DNA from: Ramlibacter tataouinensis
GTDB lineage: Bacteria > Pseudomonadota > Gammaproteobacteria > Burkholderiales > Burkholderiaceae_C
Assembly (NCBI GenBank): GCA_002427815.1
Contig: DIZF01000012.1
Span: 1-64,000 of the forward strand
Length of the DNA stretch: 64,000 nucleotides
Reading direction: 5' to 3'
In this document: piece after piece, positions 35,241 to 42,779 of the stretch
Numbering within the stretch: position 1 is the first letter of the stretch
Layout: each line of letters opens with the position of its first letter
Notes under the pieces: generated by a model
Seen by the model: the letters and a program-made list of their open reading frames with translations, nothing else
Databases searched by the model: none
What the model was told of the DNA's origin: nothing
Program-made: the position numbers and the translations under genes

Positions 35241-35920
35241 ACGAATCCGAAGCTGTAGCGCTAGCCGATGCGCTTCGGGGCCCGGATGCCGTGCTCACCG
35301 CAGATCCCCGGACCAATGCTGCTGAAATTCTTGCCGACCGGCAGAAACGCATCGAGCAGCTTCGATTGGCAGAATCCGTGCCGCACGCAATTCGCGTGCA
35401 CTTTGAAACGGCGAAGAACCTCTATCTCTATGCATGGTTTGTCTATCGCTTTTATCCCGTAGCGGAGCAGCATGCACTGAGCACGCTGGAGTTTGCGCTG
35501 CGGGAACGGCTGACGGAGGTCTTGCCTGCAGCCGACACAAAGAATTGGCAACAGCGGCCGCCGGGCCTAAAAGAGTTGTTCGAGCGGGCAGAAGAAGTGG
35601 GTCTGATTTCCAACGAAGGCCTTCGACTGCGTGAACAGCACGCCTTAATGGCATCCAGGGACCGTGTTTCGTGGGAAAAGGGGCAGGAGATGCTGGCCAA
35701 CGGCCTAGAGTCGATTGAATGGGACGAGGCTGAGGTTGTGCCACTCCCGGGGGACTATCGCGACGACTGGCTTTCGACTCTGGTGGAAACTATGCCTCGC
35801 ATTCGCAACAGCTTGGCTCACGGCAGCCGCATGTTGCATCCGTCGGTGCTGGGCACCTTCACGCATGTCGCCGACCTGATCAACCAAGCCTACGGTCGCC
35901 TGTCGGCGCCCGTAGGCTGA
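35237..35920 (+). CDS. HEPN-like protein of unknown function
   Basis: A 227-residue mostly helical protein not assignable to a named family. The stretch ETMPRIRNSLAHGSRML contains R-N-S-L-A-H, which fits the R-x4-H motif of HEPN ribonucleases. The N-terminal half has aromatic helices (FETAKNLYLYAWFVYRFYPV, TLEFALRERLTEVL). HEPN proteins often act as RNases in defence and toxin systems. Translation is coupled to the DUF4357 remnant by an ATGA overlap. I infer a defence role from the motif and from its place inside the restriction operon. Confidence 0.65.
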   Translation: MNESEAVALADALRGPDAVLTADPRTNAAEILADRQKRIEQLRLAESVPHAIRVHFETAKNLYLYAWFVYRFYPVAEQHALSTLEFALRERLTEVLPAADTKNWQQRPPGLKELFERAEEVGLISNEGLRLREQHALMASRDRVSWEKGQEMLANGLESIEWDEAEVVPLPGDYRDDWLSTLVETMPRIRNSLAHGSRMLHPSVLGTFTHVADLINQAYGRLSAPVG

Positions 35921-35935
35921 GGCGGTCCCGTAACA

Positions 35936-35971
35936 TACCCAATTTGAGTATTAAAATGCCCAAAGTGGGTA
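35936..35971. promoter_or_regulatory. twin operators before the MNT gene
   Basis: TACCCAATTTGAGTA (35936-35950) and TGCCCAAAGTGGGTA (35957-35971) are two near-palindromic copies of the same site, 21 bases apart, spanning the start codon at 35956. They suggest an internal promoter repressed by the wHTH of the encoded protein. Confidence 0.6.
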
Positions 35972-36591
35972 TAAAAACTTCCTCCGCAGCGGCGCAATCT
36001 AAGTCGACCAGTCTTGCTGCCACCTTGTTCAGCGGCACGCAGCAACGCGTGCTGGGGTTGCTCTTCGGCCAGCCTGACCGCAGCTTCTACGCGACCGAAC
36101 TTATTGGCTTGGCTGGGGTGGGTTCGGGCGCGGTCCAACGCGAGTTGGCGCGCCTAGCGCAGAGCGGGCTGGTGACGGTCCGTGCCGTGGGCAACCAGAA
36201 GCACTACCAGGCCAACCCCGACTCACCCATTTATGCCGAGTTATGCGGTATCGCCCGAAAGACCGTGGGCCTGGCAGAACCACTGCGCGAAGCGTTGGCA
36301 CCCATGGCGGCACAGATCAAGGCGGCGTTTGTTTTTGGCTCCGTGGCCAAGCGGCAGGACACGGCCAGCAGCGACATCGACTTGATGATCGTGAGCGACA
36401 GCGTGAGCTACGGCGACACGTTTCTCGCGCTGGAGACGGCCAGCGCGCAGTTGGGCCGCGCGGTCAATCCGACGATCTATACGGAAAAGGAACTCGCCAA
36501 GCGCATCAAGCAGGGTGAGGCATTCATTACGCGTGTGCTGGCGCAGCCCAAGGTCTGGCTGATCGGAGGCGAAGATGACCTACGCGTTTGA
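35956..36591 (+). CDS. wHTH-nucleotidyltransferase (MNT) antitoxin
   Basis: A 211-residue fusion of an N-terminal winged helix (QQRVLGLLFGQPDRSFYATE, GAVQRELARLAQSGLVTV) and a minimal nucleotidyltransferase with GSVAKRQDTASSDIDLMIVS, the G-S-x10-D-x-D signature, at about 127-145. In HEPN-MNT toxin-antitoxin pairs the MNT protein adenylylates and silences the HEPN RNase; the wHTH would add autoregulation. The ATG at 35956 is preferred over a TTG four codons upstream. It overlaps the HEPN gene after it by 17 bases. Confidence 0.82.
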   Translation: MPKVGIKTSSAAAQSKSTSLAATLFSGTQQRVLGLLFGQPDRSFYATELIGLAGVGSGAVQRELARLAQSGLVTVRAVGNQKHYQANPDSPIYAELCGIARKTVGLAEPLREALAPMAAQIKAAFVFGSVAKRQDTASSDIDLMIVSDSVSYGDTFLALETASAQLGRAVNPTIYTEKELAKRIKQGEAFITRVLAQPKVWLIGGEDDLRV

Positions 36592-37003
36592 GAACTTGGC
36601 CGGTCCGGGTAAGCCGCTGCGCGCAGAGCCTCCGGATGCGCGCGAATTTGCCGGCTTGCAACGCTCGGCTCTGGCGCGGCTGAAGGATGCCTCGCAGCCG
36701 GCGCTATCCGTCGAGGGCAGATTCGACCTGGGCTACAACGCCGCTCACGCCCTTTGCCTGGCCGCACTGCGCTGGCACGGCTATCGCTCCAGCAATCGCT
36801 ACATCGTCTTTCAGTTGCTGCCCCATACCCTCGGCCTGGGGCTGGAGGTGTGGCGCTTGCTTTCCAAATGCCATGACATCCGCAACCTCGGTGAGTACGA
36901 GGGCGACCTGAACGTCGATGAGCGGATCGTGGCCGACCTGATCGCCGCGTGTCACGCGGTCGCGGCCAAAGTGGCCGCGCTGCCTCCCATCGAACCCGTA
37001 TGA
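36575..37003 (+). CDS. HEPN domain protein, partner of the MNT gene
   Basis: A 142-residue helical protein in the position of a HEPN toxin, with GRFDLGYNAAHALCLAALRW and CHDIRNLGEYEGD. The last block resembles the HEPN active-site region, but the usual His is replaced: it reads R-N-L-G-E-Y, with Tyr at the end. It may still be a target for adenylylation by the MNT partner. It overlaps the MNT gene upstream and, by ATGA at 37000, the hsdM gene downstream. Confidence 0.72.
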   Translation: MTYAFENLAGPGKPLRAEPPDAREFAGLQRSALARLKDASQPALSVEGRFDLGYNAAHALCLAALRWHGYRSSNRYIVFQLLPHTLGLGLEVWRLLSKCHDIRNLGEYEGDLNVDERIVADLIAACHAVAAKVAALPPIEPV

Positions 37004-38496
37004 ACACCAACACCCTCGTCCAGAAGCTCTGGAACTACTGCAACGTGCTGCGCGACGACGGCATGAGCTACGGCGACTACGTGGAGCAGCTCACGTACCT
37101 GCTGTTCCTCAAGATGGCGGACGAGCGCGCCCAGCCGCCACACAACCAGGCCAGCATCGTGCCAGGCGCTTACTCATGGCCGTCGCTGCTGGCCAAGGAC
37201 GGCGACGAGCTCTTCGACCATTACCGTCACGTGCTGGAGGCCCTGGGTCAGCAAAAGGGCACGCTGGGGCTGATCTTCGGCAAGGCGCAAAACAAGTTCC
37301 AGGACCCGGCCAAGCTGCGGCGTGTGATCGCTGACCTGATCGACGCCGAGACGTGGACGATCCTGGGCGCGGACGTGAAGGGTGATGCGTACGAGGGCCT
37401 GCTGGAAAAGAACGCGCAGGACACCAAGAGCGGCGCGGGCCAATACTTCACGCCCCGGGCGTTGATCCAGGCCATGGTGGATTGCATTGCGCCCAAACCG
37501 GGCGAGACGATTTGCGATCCGGCCTGCGGCACGGGCGGCTTCCTGTTCACCACGCACAACTACATCGTGGGCCAGAACAAGAACCTCACGCGCGATCAGC
37601 TCAAGCACTTGAAAGAAAAGGCGTTCACCGGGTACGAGCTGGTGCAGGGCACAGCCCGCGTCTGCGCCATGAATCTGATGCTGCATGGCATCGGGTCCGA
37701 GAAGTCGGTGCCCGTGATTGTGGGCGACGCGCTGGCCGCCGATCCTGGTGAGCGCTTCGACGTGGTGTTGGCCAATCCGCCGTTCGGCAAGAAGAGCAGC
37801 ACCGTGATCGTGGGTGAGGACGGCCGCACGACAACAGAAAAAGACATCATCGAGCGTGACGACTTCTGGGCCACCACCTCCAACAAGCAGCTGAACTTCG
37901 TGCAGCACATCAAGACGCTGCTCAAGACGAACGGCCGCGCAGCCGTGGTGCTGCCGGACAACGTGCTGTTCGAAGGAGGCGCGGGCGAAACGATCCGTCG
38001 CCGGCTGCTGCAGGAGTGCGACGTGCACACGCTGCTGCGTCTTCCGACTGGCTTGTTCTACGCGCAAGGTGTGAAGGCCAACGTTCTGTTCTTCGACAAG
38101 AAGCCCGCCAGCGAAACGCCGTGGACCAAGAAGCTATGGATCTACGATCTGCGCACCAACAAGCACTTCACTCTCAAGACCAATCCGCTGCGGAGGGAAG
38201 ACTTGGACGAGTTCGTGGGGCTGTACAACACGGCAAACCGCAACAGGCGGCAGGCAACATGGAGCGCAGAGAAGCCCGACGGTCGCTGGCGCATGTACAC
38301 CTACGACGAGCTGATCGCGCGCGACAAGGCGAGCCTGGACATCTTCTGGCTCAAGGATGATTCGCTTGCCGACAGCGACAACCTGCCCGCGCCCGAAGTG
38401 ATCGCGCAGGAAATTGTCGAAGACCTGCAGGCGGCACTGGAGCAGTTCAAGCTGATCGCCGGTGATTTGGGCGCGGGCGTGGAGGCCGAGGCTTGA
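37000..38496 (+). CDS. hsdM: type I restriction-modification methyltransferase subunit
   Basis: A 498-residue N6-adenine methyltransferase. It has the N-terminal helical HsdM domain (MNTNTLVQKLWNYCNVLRDD), the SAM-binding motif DPACGTGGF at about 173-181 and the catalytic NPPFG at about 258-262. With HsdS it modifies the host sites; with HsdR added it restricts. The ATG at 37000 overlaps the HEPN stop as ATGA; upstream readings are noise. In most type I loci hsdM adjoins hsdS; here four genes and a pseudogene lie between them. Confidence 0.95.
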   Translation: MNTNTLVQKLWNYCNVLRDDGMSYGDYVEQLTYLLFLKMADERAQPPHNQASIVPGAYSWPSLLAKDGDELFDHYRHVLEALGQQKGTLGLIFGKAQNKFQDPAKLRRVIADLIDAETWTILGADVKGDAYEGLLEKNAQDTKSGAGQYFTPRALIQAMVDCIAPKPGETICDPACGTGGFLFTTHNYIVGQNKNLTRDQLKHLKEKAFTGYELVQGTARVCAMNLMLHGIGSEKSVPVIVGDALAADPGERFDVVLANPPFGKKSSTVIVGEDGRTTTEKDIIERDDFWATTSNKQLNFVQHIKTLLKTNGRAAVVLPDNVLFEGGAGETIRRRLLQECDVHTLLRLPTGLFYAQGVKANVLFFDKKPASETPWTKKLWIYDLRTNKHFTLKTNPLRREDLDEFVGLYNTANRNRRQATWSAEKPDGRWRMYTYDELIARDKASLDIFWLKDDSLADSDNLPAPEVIAQEIVEDLQAALEQFKLIAGDLGAGVEAEA

Positions 38497-38584
38497 GAGG
38501 CAAAGTATTTTTCGTGTTTGCCGGCCGGCCTTAACAGCAACGGCTGGACCTGCGAGCCTTGCGGCTGGTAAAGGGGAGGACAGT

Positions 38585-39127
38585 ATGAGCGCAATGTCGA
38601 ACTTGATCACGCTGGCGGTTGTGGTTGGCGCCGCAGCCCTGGGCCTCGCCGTCTTGAAGGCCAAGCTAGGCGTCAAGGACGATGCCGGTGCCAAGTTCAA
38701 GGCCAAGCCGCTTCTGACCGTCAATGAGCTGGAGTTCCTGGCTCGCTTGGAAGCAGCCATGCCGGAGCTGCGTTTCTTCGCTCAGGTGGCCATGGGGGCG
38801 CTGCTCGACCCCGCAGTTCCGCGAAGCGATGGGAAGGCCTATCTCCGGTTGCGCGGCATGTTCTCGCAGAAGATCGTGGATTTCGTTGCGCAGGCGCGGA
38901 ATGACGGCTCCATCGTCGCGATCATCGAACTTGACGACCGCACGCATGATGCGGAAAGGGATTCGAAACGCGATGTCATGCTTGCAAGCGCTGGCTACCG
39001 TATCGTTCGCTGGAACTCCAAGGCGAAGCCGGACGCGGCAGCCATCCGGGCGGCGCTGGCTCCCAAAGCACCGGAGGCCGCCACTGTGGACTTAGCCGCT
39101 GCGAGGCGTCGCCGAACAGCAACGTAG
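38585..39127 (+). CDS. DUF2726 domain protein with N-terminal membrane helix
   Basis: A 180-residue protein with one N-terminal hydrophobic helix (SNLITLAVVVGAAALGLAVL), then a DUF2726 domain (LLTVNELEFLARLEAAMPEL, VAIIELDDRTHDAERDSKRD, GYRIVRWNSKAKPD). DUF2726 resembles a nuclease-like fold related to restriction endonucleases; ELDD and the following Lys could be remnants of its active site. GGGGAGGA lies just upstream of the start. It follows hsdM by 88 bases and may be the last gene of that operon. Confidence 0.82.
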   Translation: MSAMSNLITLAVVVGAAALGLAVLKAKLGVKDDAGAKFKAKPLLTVNELEFLARLEAAMPELRFFAQVAMGALLDPAVPRSDGKAYLRLRGMFSQKIVDFVAQARNDGSIVAIIELDDRTHDAERDSKRDVMLASAGYRIVRWNSKAKPDAAAIRAALAPKAPEAATVDLAAARRRRTAT

Positions 39128-39158
39128 GCACGAGGCCCCTGCCTCTCTTTGTAGCCGC

Positions 39159-39228
39159 TTCCGTTTGCGGAAGATCCCCCTACGTGGGCCTGGCCCGACA
39201 GCTCACGATAGCTGGCCCATTCGCGGGG
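39159..39228 (+). repeat. direct repeat flanking the TA/Wadjet segment, left copy
   Basis: Begins TTCCGTTTGCGGAAGATCCC and contains CAGCTCACGATA and TTCGCGGGG. The right copy at 50331-50400 is in the same orientation and matches at 20 of the first 24 positions. A short hairpin, TTCCG/CGGAA, opens the left copy. Confidence 0.7.
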
Positions 39229-39315
39229 CACGCATTCACAGGCGGTGCCAAGCCTTCCAGGAAGTCCCCATCGTGCGCGGGACGTTGAGTAAATGTACTC
39301 AGTACGTTGAGTAAA

Positions 39316-39459
39316 TTGTCAATTGCCGACCATGCCCATCGCGGCACGGCGGCCTTCGCCGCCGCTTTCAAACCCTGGCGCAGCCTGATGGTCGGCGGCG
39401 ACGGGATCGAGCTCGGCGAGTTCCTGTCGCGGCCGGTGCCGCACTGGGTCGCCGGATGA
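39316..39459 (+). pseudogene. C-terminal fragment, possibly of a DUF4143-type ATPase
   Basis: An in-frame run of 47 codons to a stop reads AFAAAFKPWRSLMVGGDGIE and LGEFLSRPVPHWVAG, resembling the C-terminus of AAA ATPases of the DUF4143 type. No start or ATPase core precedes it. A direct repeat of ACGTTGAGTAAAT lies just before. The family is a tentative reading from pattern alone. Confidence 0.4.
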
Positions 39460-39497
39460 GGGGCGGGAATTGCTCCGTCGACTCGGAGCACGCGAGG

Positions 39498-39578
39498 CAA
39501 CGGGGTCAGATCACGATTCAGGAAAGGGACATAGACGGAGAAGGTGGCCCCCAACGAAATCGTGCTCTGACCCCGTTG
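39498..39578. repeat. R1 inverted repeat
   Basis: CAACGGGGTCAGATCACGAT pairs with ATCGTGCTCTGACCCCGTTG. It is joined to the next R2 by the standard linker, GACGGTGTTGCCGGAGAAAG and so on. Confidence 0.9.
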
Positions 39579-39619
39579 ACGGTGTTGCCGGAGAAAGAGC
39601 TTCGCGACTTCCACCAACG

Positions 39620-39702
39620 CAATCGGGGTCAGAGCGGAATTTCGATTAGCACCCCGCGCTCCGGTGGCATCACTGTCCTGAATTCCGATCCGACCCCAAT
39701 TG
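39620..39702. repeat. R2 inverted repeat
   Basis: CAATCGGGGTC at 39620-39630 pairs with GACCCCAATTG at 39692-39702, with inner words GAGCGGAATTTCG and CCTGAATTCCGATC. Together with the R1 before it this is a full composite unit of about 205 bases. Confidence 0.9.
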
Positions 39703-39745
39703 CTCTCGCGGCTCGACCGTTTCATGCCCGCCGGAGCGCGCGAGG

Positions 39746-39770
39746 CAACGGGGTCAGATCACGATTCAGG
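39746..39770. repeat. R1 left half only
   Basis: CAACGGGGTCAGATCACGAT followed by TCAGG; the right half is lost apart from a possible ACGAAAT at 39803-39809. The break lies just before the antitoxin operator. Confidence 0.75.
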
Positions 39771-39824
39771 AAAGCGATGTCCATGCGCACATCCCGCCGC
39801 TGGACGAAATGCCACGTTTGCGCT

Positions 39825-39845
39825 AAAGTAAGGATTCCTTACTTT
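39825..39845. promoter_or_regulatory. perfect operator palindrome before the AbrB-type antitoxin
   Basis: AAAGTAAGGA and TCCTTACTTT flank a single central T, a perfect 21-base palindrome ending 12 bases before the antitoxin start. This is the expected place for an autoregulatory site of an AbrB/MazE-type antitoxin. Confidence 0.75.
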
Positions 39846-39857
39846 TACTCATTCGCC

Positions 39858-40175
39858 GTGCTCGCCAAGATCACTTCCAAGAACCAGCTCACGCTGCCCA
39901 AGAGCGTCACGCAGGCCGTCGAGGCGACGGAGTACTTCGACGTGGAAGTCAGGGCCGGGCAGATCATCCTGACCCCGGTGCGCATCCAGCGTGGCGATGC
40001 AGTGCGTGCCAAGCTGGCGGAGTTGAACCTGGGGGATTCGGACATAGCCGCTGCGGTGGCCTGGGCCAGGCGGCAAGCGTCCGCACCCGCGCCGGCTTCA
40101 GAACCTGCCGCGGCTTACGAGGCAGGCGCAAAGCCGAAAAAGACCCCCGCCAGGAAGCGCGCCGGCAAGGCATGA
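39858..40175 (+). CDS. AbrB/MazE-type antitoxin
   Basis: A 105-residue protein with an N-terminal swapped-hairpin AbrB-like domain (LAKITSKNQLTLPKSVTQAV, YFDVEVRAGQIILTPVRI) and a C-terminal charged tail that presumably binds the toxin. GTG start at 39858, directly after the palindromic operator; the open frame continues upstream through the R1/R2 repeats, but that part is not a gene. The stop overlaps the PIN toxin start as ATGA. Antitoxin of a type II module. Confidence 0.85.
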   Translation: MLAKITSKNQLTLPKSVTQAVEATEYFDVEVRAGQIILTPVRIQRGDAVRAKLAELNLGDSDIAAAVAWARRQASAPAPASEPAAAYEAGAKPKKTPARKRAGKA

Positions 40176-40624
40176 GCACACCATTGCGCGTGGTGCTCGA
40201 CACCAACGTGGTGTTGTCGGCGCTGGTGTTTGGCGGCGGCCTGGCCGGGCGGCTGCGTTTGGCCTGGCAGCGCGGGCTGGTGCTGCCCCTGGCGAGCACG
40301 GCGACGGCGCAGGAACTGGTGCGCGTGTTGGCCTACCCGAAATTCCGCCTGAGCTTGCAGGAGCAAGGCGAGTTGCTGGCCGACTATCTGCCATACGTGA
40401 AGAGCGTGCGCATCCCGCAACCGCCGCCTCCGGTGCCAGACTGTCGCGACCCGATGGACGCTCCGTTTCTGCATCTCGCGGTTGCTGGCAGAGCGCGAGC
40501 GCTCGTGTCGGGTGACGGGGATTTGCGGGCGCTGGCCAAAGTGTTCGAGGGCACTTCCGGCTGCCCCATCCTCAGCCTCGAGGCCTTCTCGCGCCTTCAC
40601 TCCTTCGATCCGCTTCCGCCATGA
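40172..40624 (+). CDS. PIN domain toxin (TIGR00305-like)
   Basis: A 150-residue PIN-domain ribonuclease of the class that forms modules with AbrB-type antitoxins. The acidic active-site residues are visible in RVVLDTNVVLSALVF (Asp10), QELVRVLAYPKF (Glu) and DCRDPMDAPFLHLAV (Asp), with SGDGDLRAL further on. It is paired with the AbrB-type gene by an ATGA overlap. Its own stop overlaps, again as ATGA, the start of an hsdM fragment, the same junction that the HEPN gene makes with the intact hsdM. Confidence 0.87.
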   Translation: MSTPLRVVLDTNVVLSALVFGGGLAGRLRLAWQRGLVLPLASTATAQELVRVLAYPKFRLSLQEQGELLADYLPYVKSVRIPQPPPPVPDCRDPMDAPFLHLAVAGRARALVSGDGDLRALAKVFEGTSGCPILSLEAFSRLHSFDPLPP

Positions 40625-40713
40625 ACACCGGCACCCTGGTCCAGAAGCTTTGGACCCACTGCAACGTCCTGCGTGACGACGGCAGAACTCACCATGCGCA
40701 CATCCCTGATTGA
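40621..40713 (+). pseudogene. 5' stub of a second hsdM
   Basis: The start reads MNTGTLVQKLWTHCNVLRDD, almost the same as the first 20 residues of the intact HsdM at 37000. After 21 codons (GACGACGGC) the homology ends and an unrelated tail reaches a TGA. This is the remnant of a second, related type I methyltransferase gene deleted at this point. Confidence 0.9.
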
Positions 40714-40723
40714 CAGCTGATTT

Positions 40724-40749
40724 TCAATGTCATAACATACAAACATTGA
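40724..40749. promoter_or_regulatory. operator palindrome before phd
   Basis: TCAATGT (40724-40730) faces ACATTGA (40743-40749), a 7-base inverted repeat with a 12-base AT-rich spacer, 42 bases before the antitoxin start. It is a probable Phd-type autoregulatory site. Confidence 0.6.
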
Positions 40750-40791
40750 GGCAGAATGCCTGCAAGCGCAGGCGGACGAAGGGAGAAAAAG

Positions 40792-41052
40792 ATGTCGGTT
40801 CACACCTTTTCAAGCCGCGACTTCACGCGCGACGTGGGCGCGGCCAAGCGCGCTGCGGCGAAGGGTCCGGTGTTCATCACCGACCGTGGGCGGCCCGCCT
40901 TTGCGCTGCTGAGGATTGAAGACTATTACCAGCTGGCAGGGCAGCAGGAAGTGTCGCTGCTCGATGTCATGGATGCCATCCCGTCCGGGGCGAGCGTCGA
41001 GTTCGAAGCCCCGCGCTTGCAGGTTAAGTTCCGCGCCGCCGATCTCGCTTGA
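40792..41052 (+). CDS. Phd/YefM family antitoxin
   Basis: An 86-residue antitoxin with the Phd/YefM N-terminal DNA-binding fold (FSSRDFTRDVGAAKRAAAKG, PVFITDRGRPAFALLRIEDY) and a C-terminal toxin-binding tail (LLDVMDAIPSGASVEFEAPR). AGGGAGA precedes the chosen ATG at 40792; an earlier ATG at 40756 lacks such a site. The VapC toxin starts 12 bases after it. Part of its 3' half is copied in debris at 42814-42857. Confidence 0.88.
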   Translation: MSVHTFSSRDFTRDVGAAKRAAAKGPVFITDRGRPAFALLRIEDYYQLAGQQEVSLLDVMDAIPSGASVEFEAPRLQVKFRAADLA

Positions 41053-41064
41053 GGTCGACCTCTG

Positions 41065-41478
41065 ATGTTCGTTCTCGACACCAACGTCGTTTCCGAGTTG
41101 CGCCACGGCAAGCCCAATCAATCTCCTGCGGTACGGGCTTGGGCGGCCGGCCAGCCGGCGAGCCGGCTATTTCTTTCGGCCATCTCCATCCTCGAACTGG
41201 AAAAAGGCGTGCTGGCGCTGGAGCGCAAATCGCCGCCGCAAGGCAACGCCCTGCGCGCCTGGCTCACGGGTGTGCTGGCCGCTTTTGCTGGCCGCATCCT
41301 GCCTTTCACCGAGCACACGGCGACGCTGTGCGCGGCCATGCACGTGCCGAACCCGCGCTCCGACCGTGACGCGATGATCGCTGCGACGGCGCTCGAACAC
41401 GGCATGACGGTGGTGACGCGTAACGTGGCCGACTTTGCCGGCACTGGCGTGCAACTGGTCAATCCGTTCACGCCTTGA
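41065..41478 (+). CDS. vapC: VapC-type PIN domain toxin
   Basis: A 137-residue PIN ribonuclease. The catalytic acids are in MFVLDTNVVSELRHG (Asp5), SAISILELEKGV (Glu) and NPRSDRDAMIAATALEHGMT (Asp), with RNVADFAGTGVQLVNPF at the C-terminus. VapC toxins usually cut tRNA or rRNA. Paired with the Phd-type antitoxin upstream, it forms a complete type II module. No damage is seen. Confidence 0.9.
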   Translation: MFVLDTNVVSELRHGKPNQSPAVRAWAAGQPASRLFLSAISILELEKGVLALERKSPPQGNALRAWLTGVLAAFAGRILPFTEHTATLCAAMHVPNPRSDRDAMIAATALEHGMTVVTRNVADFAGTGVQLVNPFTP

Positions 41479-41584
41479 TCGCCCCCGCCGTGAATGCAGG
41501 CCCACTGAGCCACGCGGGTTTCGGGCGATCTCATGACGGAGTGTTTGCCGTCCCGAGACTCAGCGCAGGTCCTGCCGGGAGGTA

Positions 41585-41654
41585 TCCTACAAATTTCATG
41601 TAGGTAGTATAGTTGAACTTATACTACATAGCATTATAAAGTAGTATAGTTAAC
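41585..41654. promoter_or_regulatory. clustered operator repeats before GSU2403-type gene
   Basis: GTAGTATA (41604-41611) and TATACTAC (41620-41627) form a perfect inverted repeat; a third half-site GTAGTATAGTTAAC lies at 41641-41654, ending 3 bases before the start codon, and CCTAC/GTAGG at 41585-41603 forms a further pair. The stretch is strongly AT-rich against its surroundings, as expected of a tightly repressed promoter. Confidence 0.65.
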
Positions 41655-41657
41655 AAT

Positions 41658-42767
41658 ATGTCCACCCTCTATCGCGACCTGTCCCTGAGCGCCCAGACGG
41701 CGTTCGCCAGCTTGCACCAGGCCGCCCAGCAAGCGGATCTGCGGCGCAGCGTGGCCGACGTGCGAGGGGGGTTTGCCAGCAAGCGGGTGGGAGGCAGGAC
41801 ATACTGGTACCACCAGGTCCGGGATGCGGACGGCAAGCTGGTGCAGACCTATGTCGGCCCCGACGACGAGGCGACTCGCCTGCTGATCGAACGTCATGCC
41901 GACCCGGCTGCAAGAGCTGCTCGCAGGCACTTGGTGGCGTTGGCCCGCTCGGCCATCGAGCTCGGGTGTGCCCCCATCCCCCCGAAGCACGCCCGAGTCA
42001 TCGAGCGGCTGGCGGAGAGCGGCCTTTTTTCCGCCGGCGGCATCCTGGTGGGCACCCATGCGTTTCTGGCCTACCAGAACCACTTCGGCGTGAACTGGAG
42101 CATCGAGCACGCGACGCTCGACCTGGATTTCGCGCATGCCGGAACGAACCTGTCGCTGGCCTTGCCCGAGAACCTGCACCTGGATGGCCCTGCGGCGATC
42201 GACTCGTTGCAGATGGGGTTCATCCCCAATCAGAGTCGCACCACCTACACGAAGGCGGACGAGCCCGACTTCGACCTCGATTTCCTGACTTCGCGCGGCC
42301 GCAGGGGAGACACGCCACTCAAACTGGACCGGTTCAACCTGACGATGCAGCCGTTGAAGTTCATGGAATTGTCGCTGGAAGATCCGATGCGCTCCACGCT
42401 GCTGGCGCGCAGCGGGCCCATCGTGGTCGACCTGCCGCAGCCGCAGCGTTACGCGCTGCACAAGCTGCTGGTGTACGGCGAGCGCCCAGTGGCGCAGCGC
42501 GTGAAAGCCAACAAGGACCTGGCGCAGTCGGCGAGTGTGTTGGACTGGCTGCTGGACCACCAGCCCGAAGATGTCGCCGAGATGTGGCAGGACATGCATG
42601 GACGGGGGCCAGGGTGGCGCCGTCGCCTGGAGCAGGGCTGGCGTGCCCTCTGCCGCGCCTATGCTCAATGCGAATTTCCGGGTCGGATGCGTCAGGCGTT
42701 TGCCGAGGCCGGCGCGAAGCCGGCGGAGATCGTGGCTGGACGAGGGCGTGTGGCAAGCCGCCGGTAG
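41658..42767 (+). CDS. GSU2403 family nucleotidyltransferase-fold protein
   Basis: A 369-residue protein of the GSU2403/NTP_transf_8 type, a nucleotidyltransferase-fold family with no settled function. The N-terminal part has RTYWYHQVRDADGKLVQTYV; the nucleotidyltransferase core has GGILVGTHAFLAYQNHFGV, then HATLDLDFAHAG with the D-x-D metal pair; and the C-terminal part has PQPQRYALHKLLVYGERPV. Many such cores act in toxin-antitoxin or abortive-infection systems. It has its own operator cluster. A distant paralogue lies at the other end of the island (54.6 kb, minus strand). Confidence 0.8.
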   Translation: MSTLYRDLSLSAQTAFASLHQAAQQADLRRSVADVRGGFASKRVGGRTYWYHQVRDADGKLVQTYVGPDDEATRLLIERHADPAARAARRHLVALARSAIELGCAPIPPKHARVIERLAESGLFSAGGILVGTHAFLAYQNHFGVNWSIEHATLDLDFAHAGTNLSLALPENLHLDGPAAIDSLQMGFIPNQSRTTYTKADEPDFDLDFLTSRGRRGDTPLKLDRFNLTMQPLKFMELSLEDPMRSTLLARSGPIVVDLPQPQRYALHKLLVYGERPVAQRVKANKDLAQSASVLDWLLDHQPEDVAEMWQDMHGRGPGWRRRLEQGWRALCRAYAQCEFPGRMRQAFAEAGAKPAEIVAGRGRVASRR

Positions 42768-42779
42768 ATGACGTGGCGT

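Noticed and set aside
39456..39857. Upstream extension of the AbrB-type antitoxin frame
   Set aside because: The reading runs through R1 and R2 repeats; the palindromic operator and family start place the true beginning at 39858.
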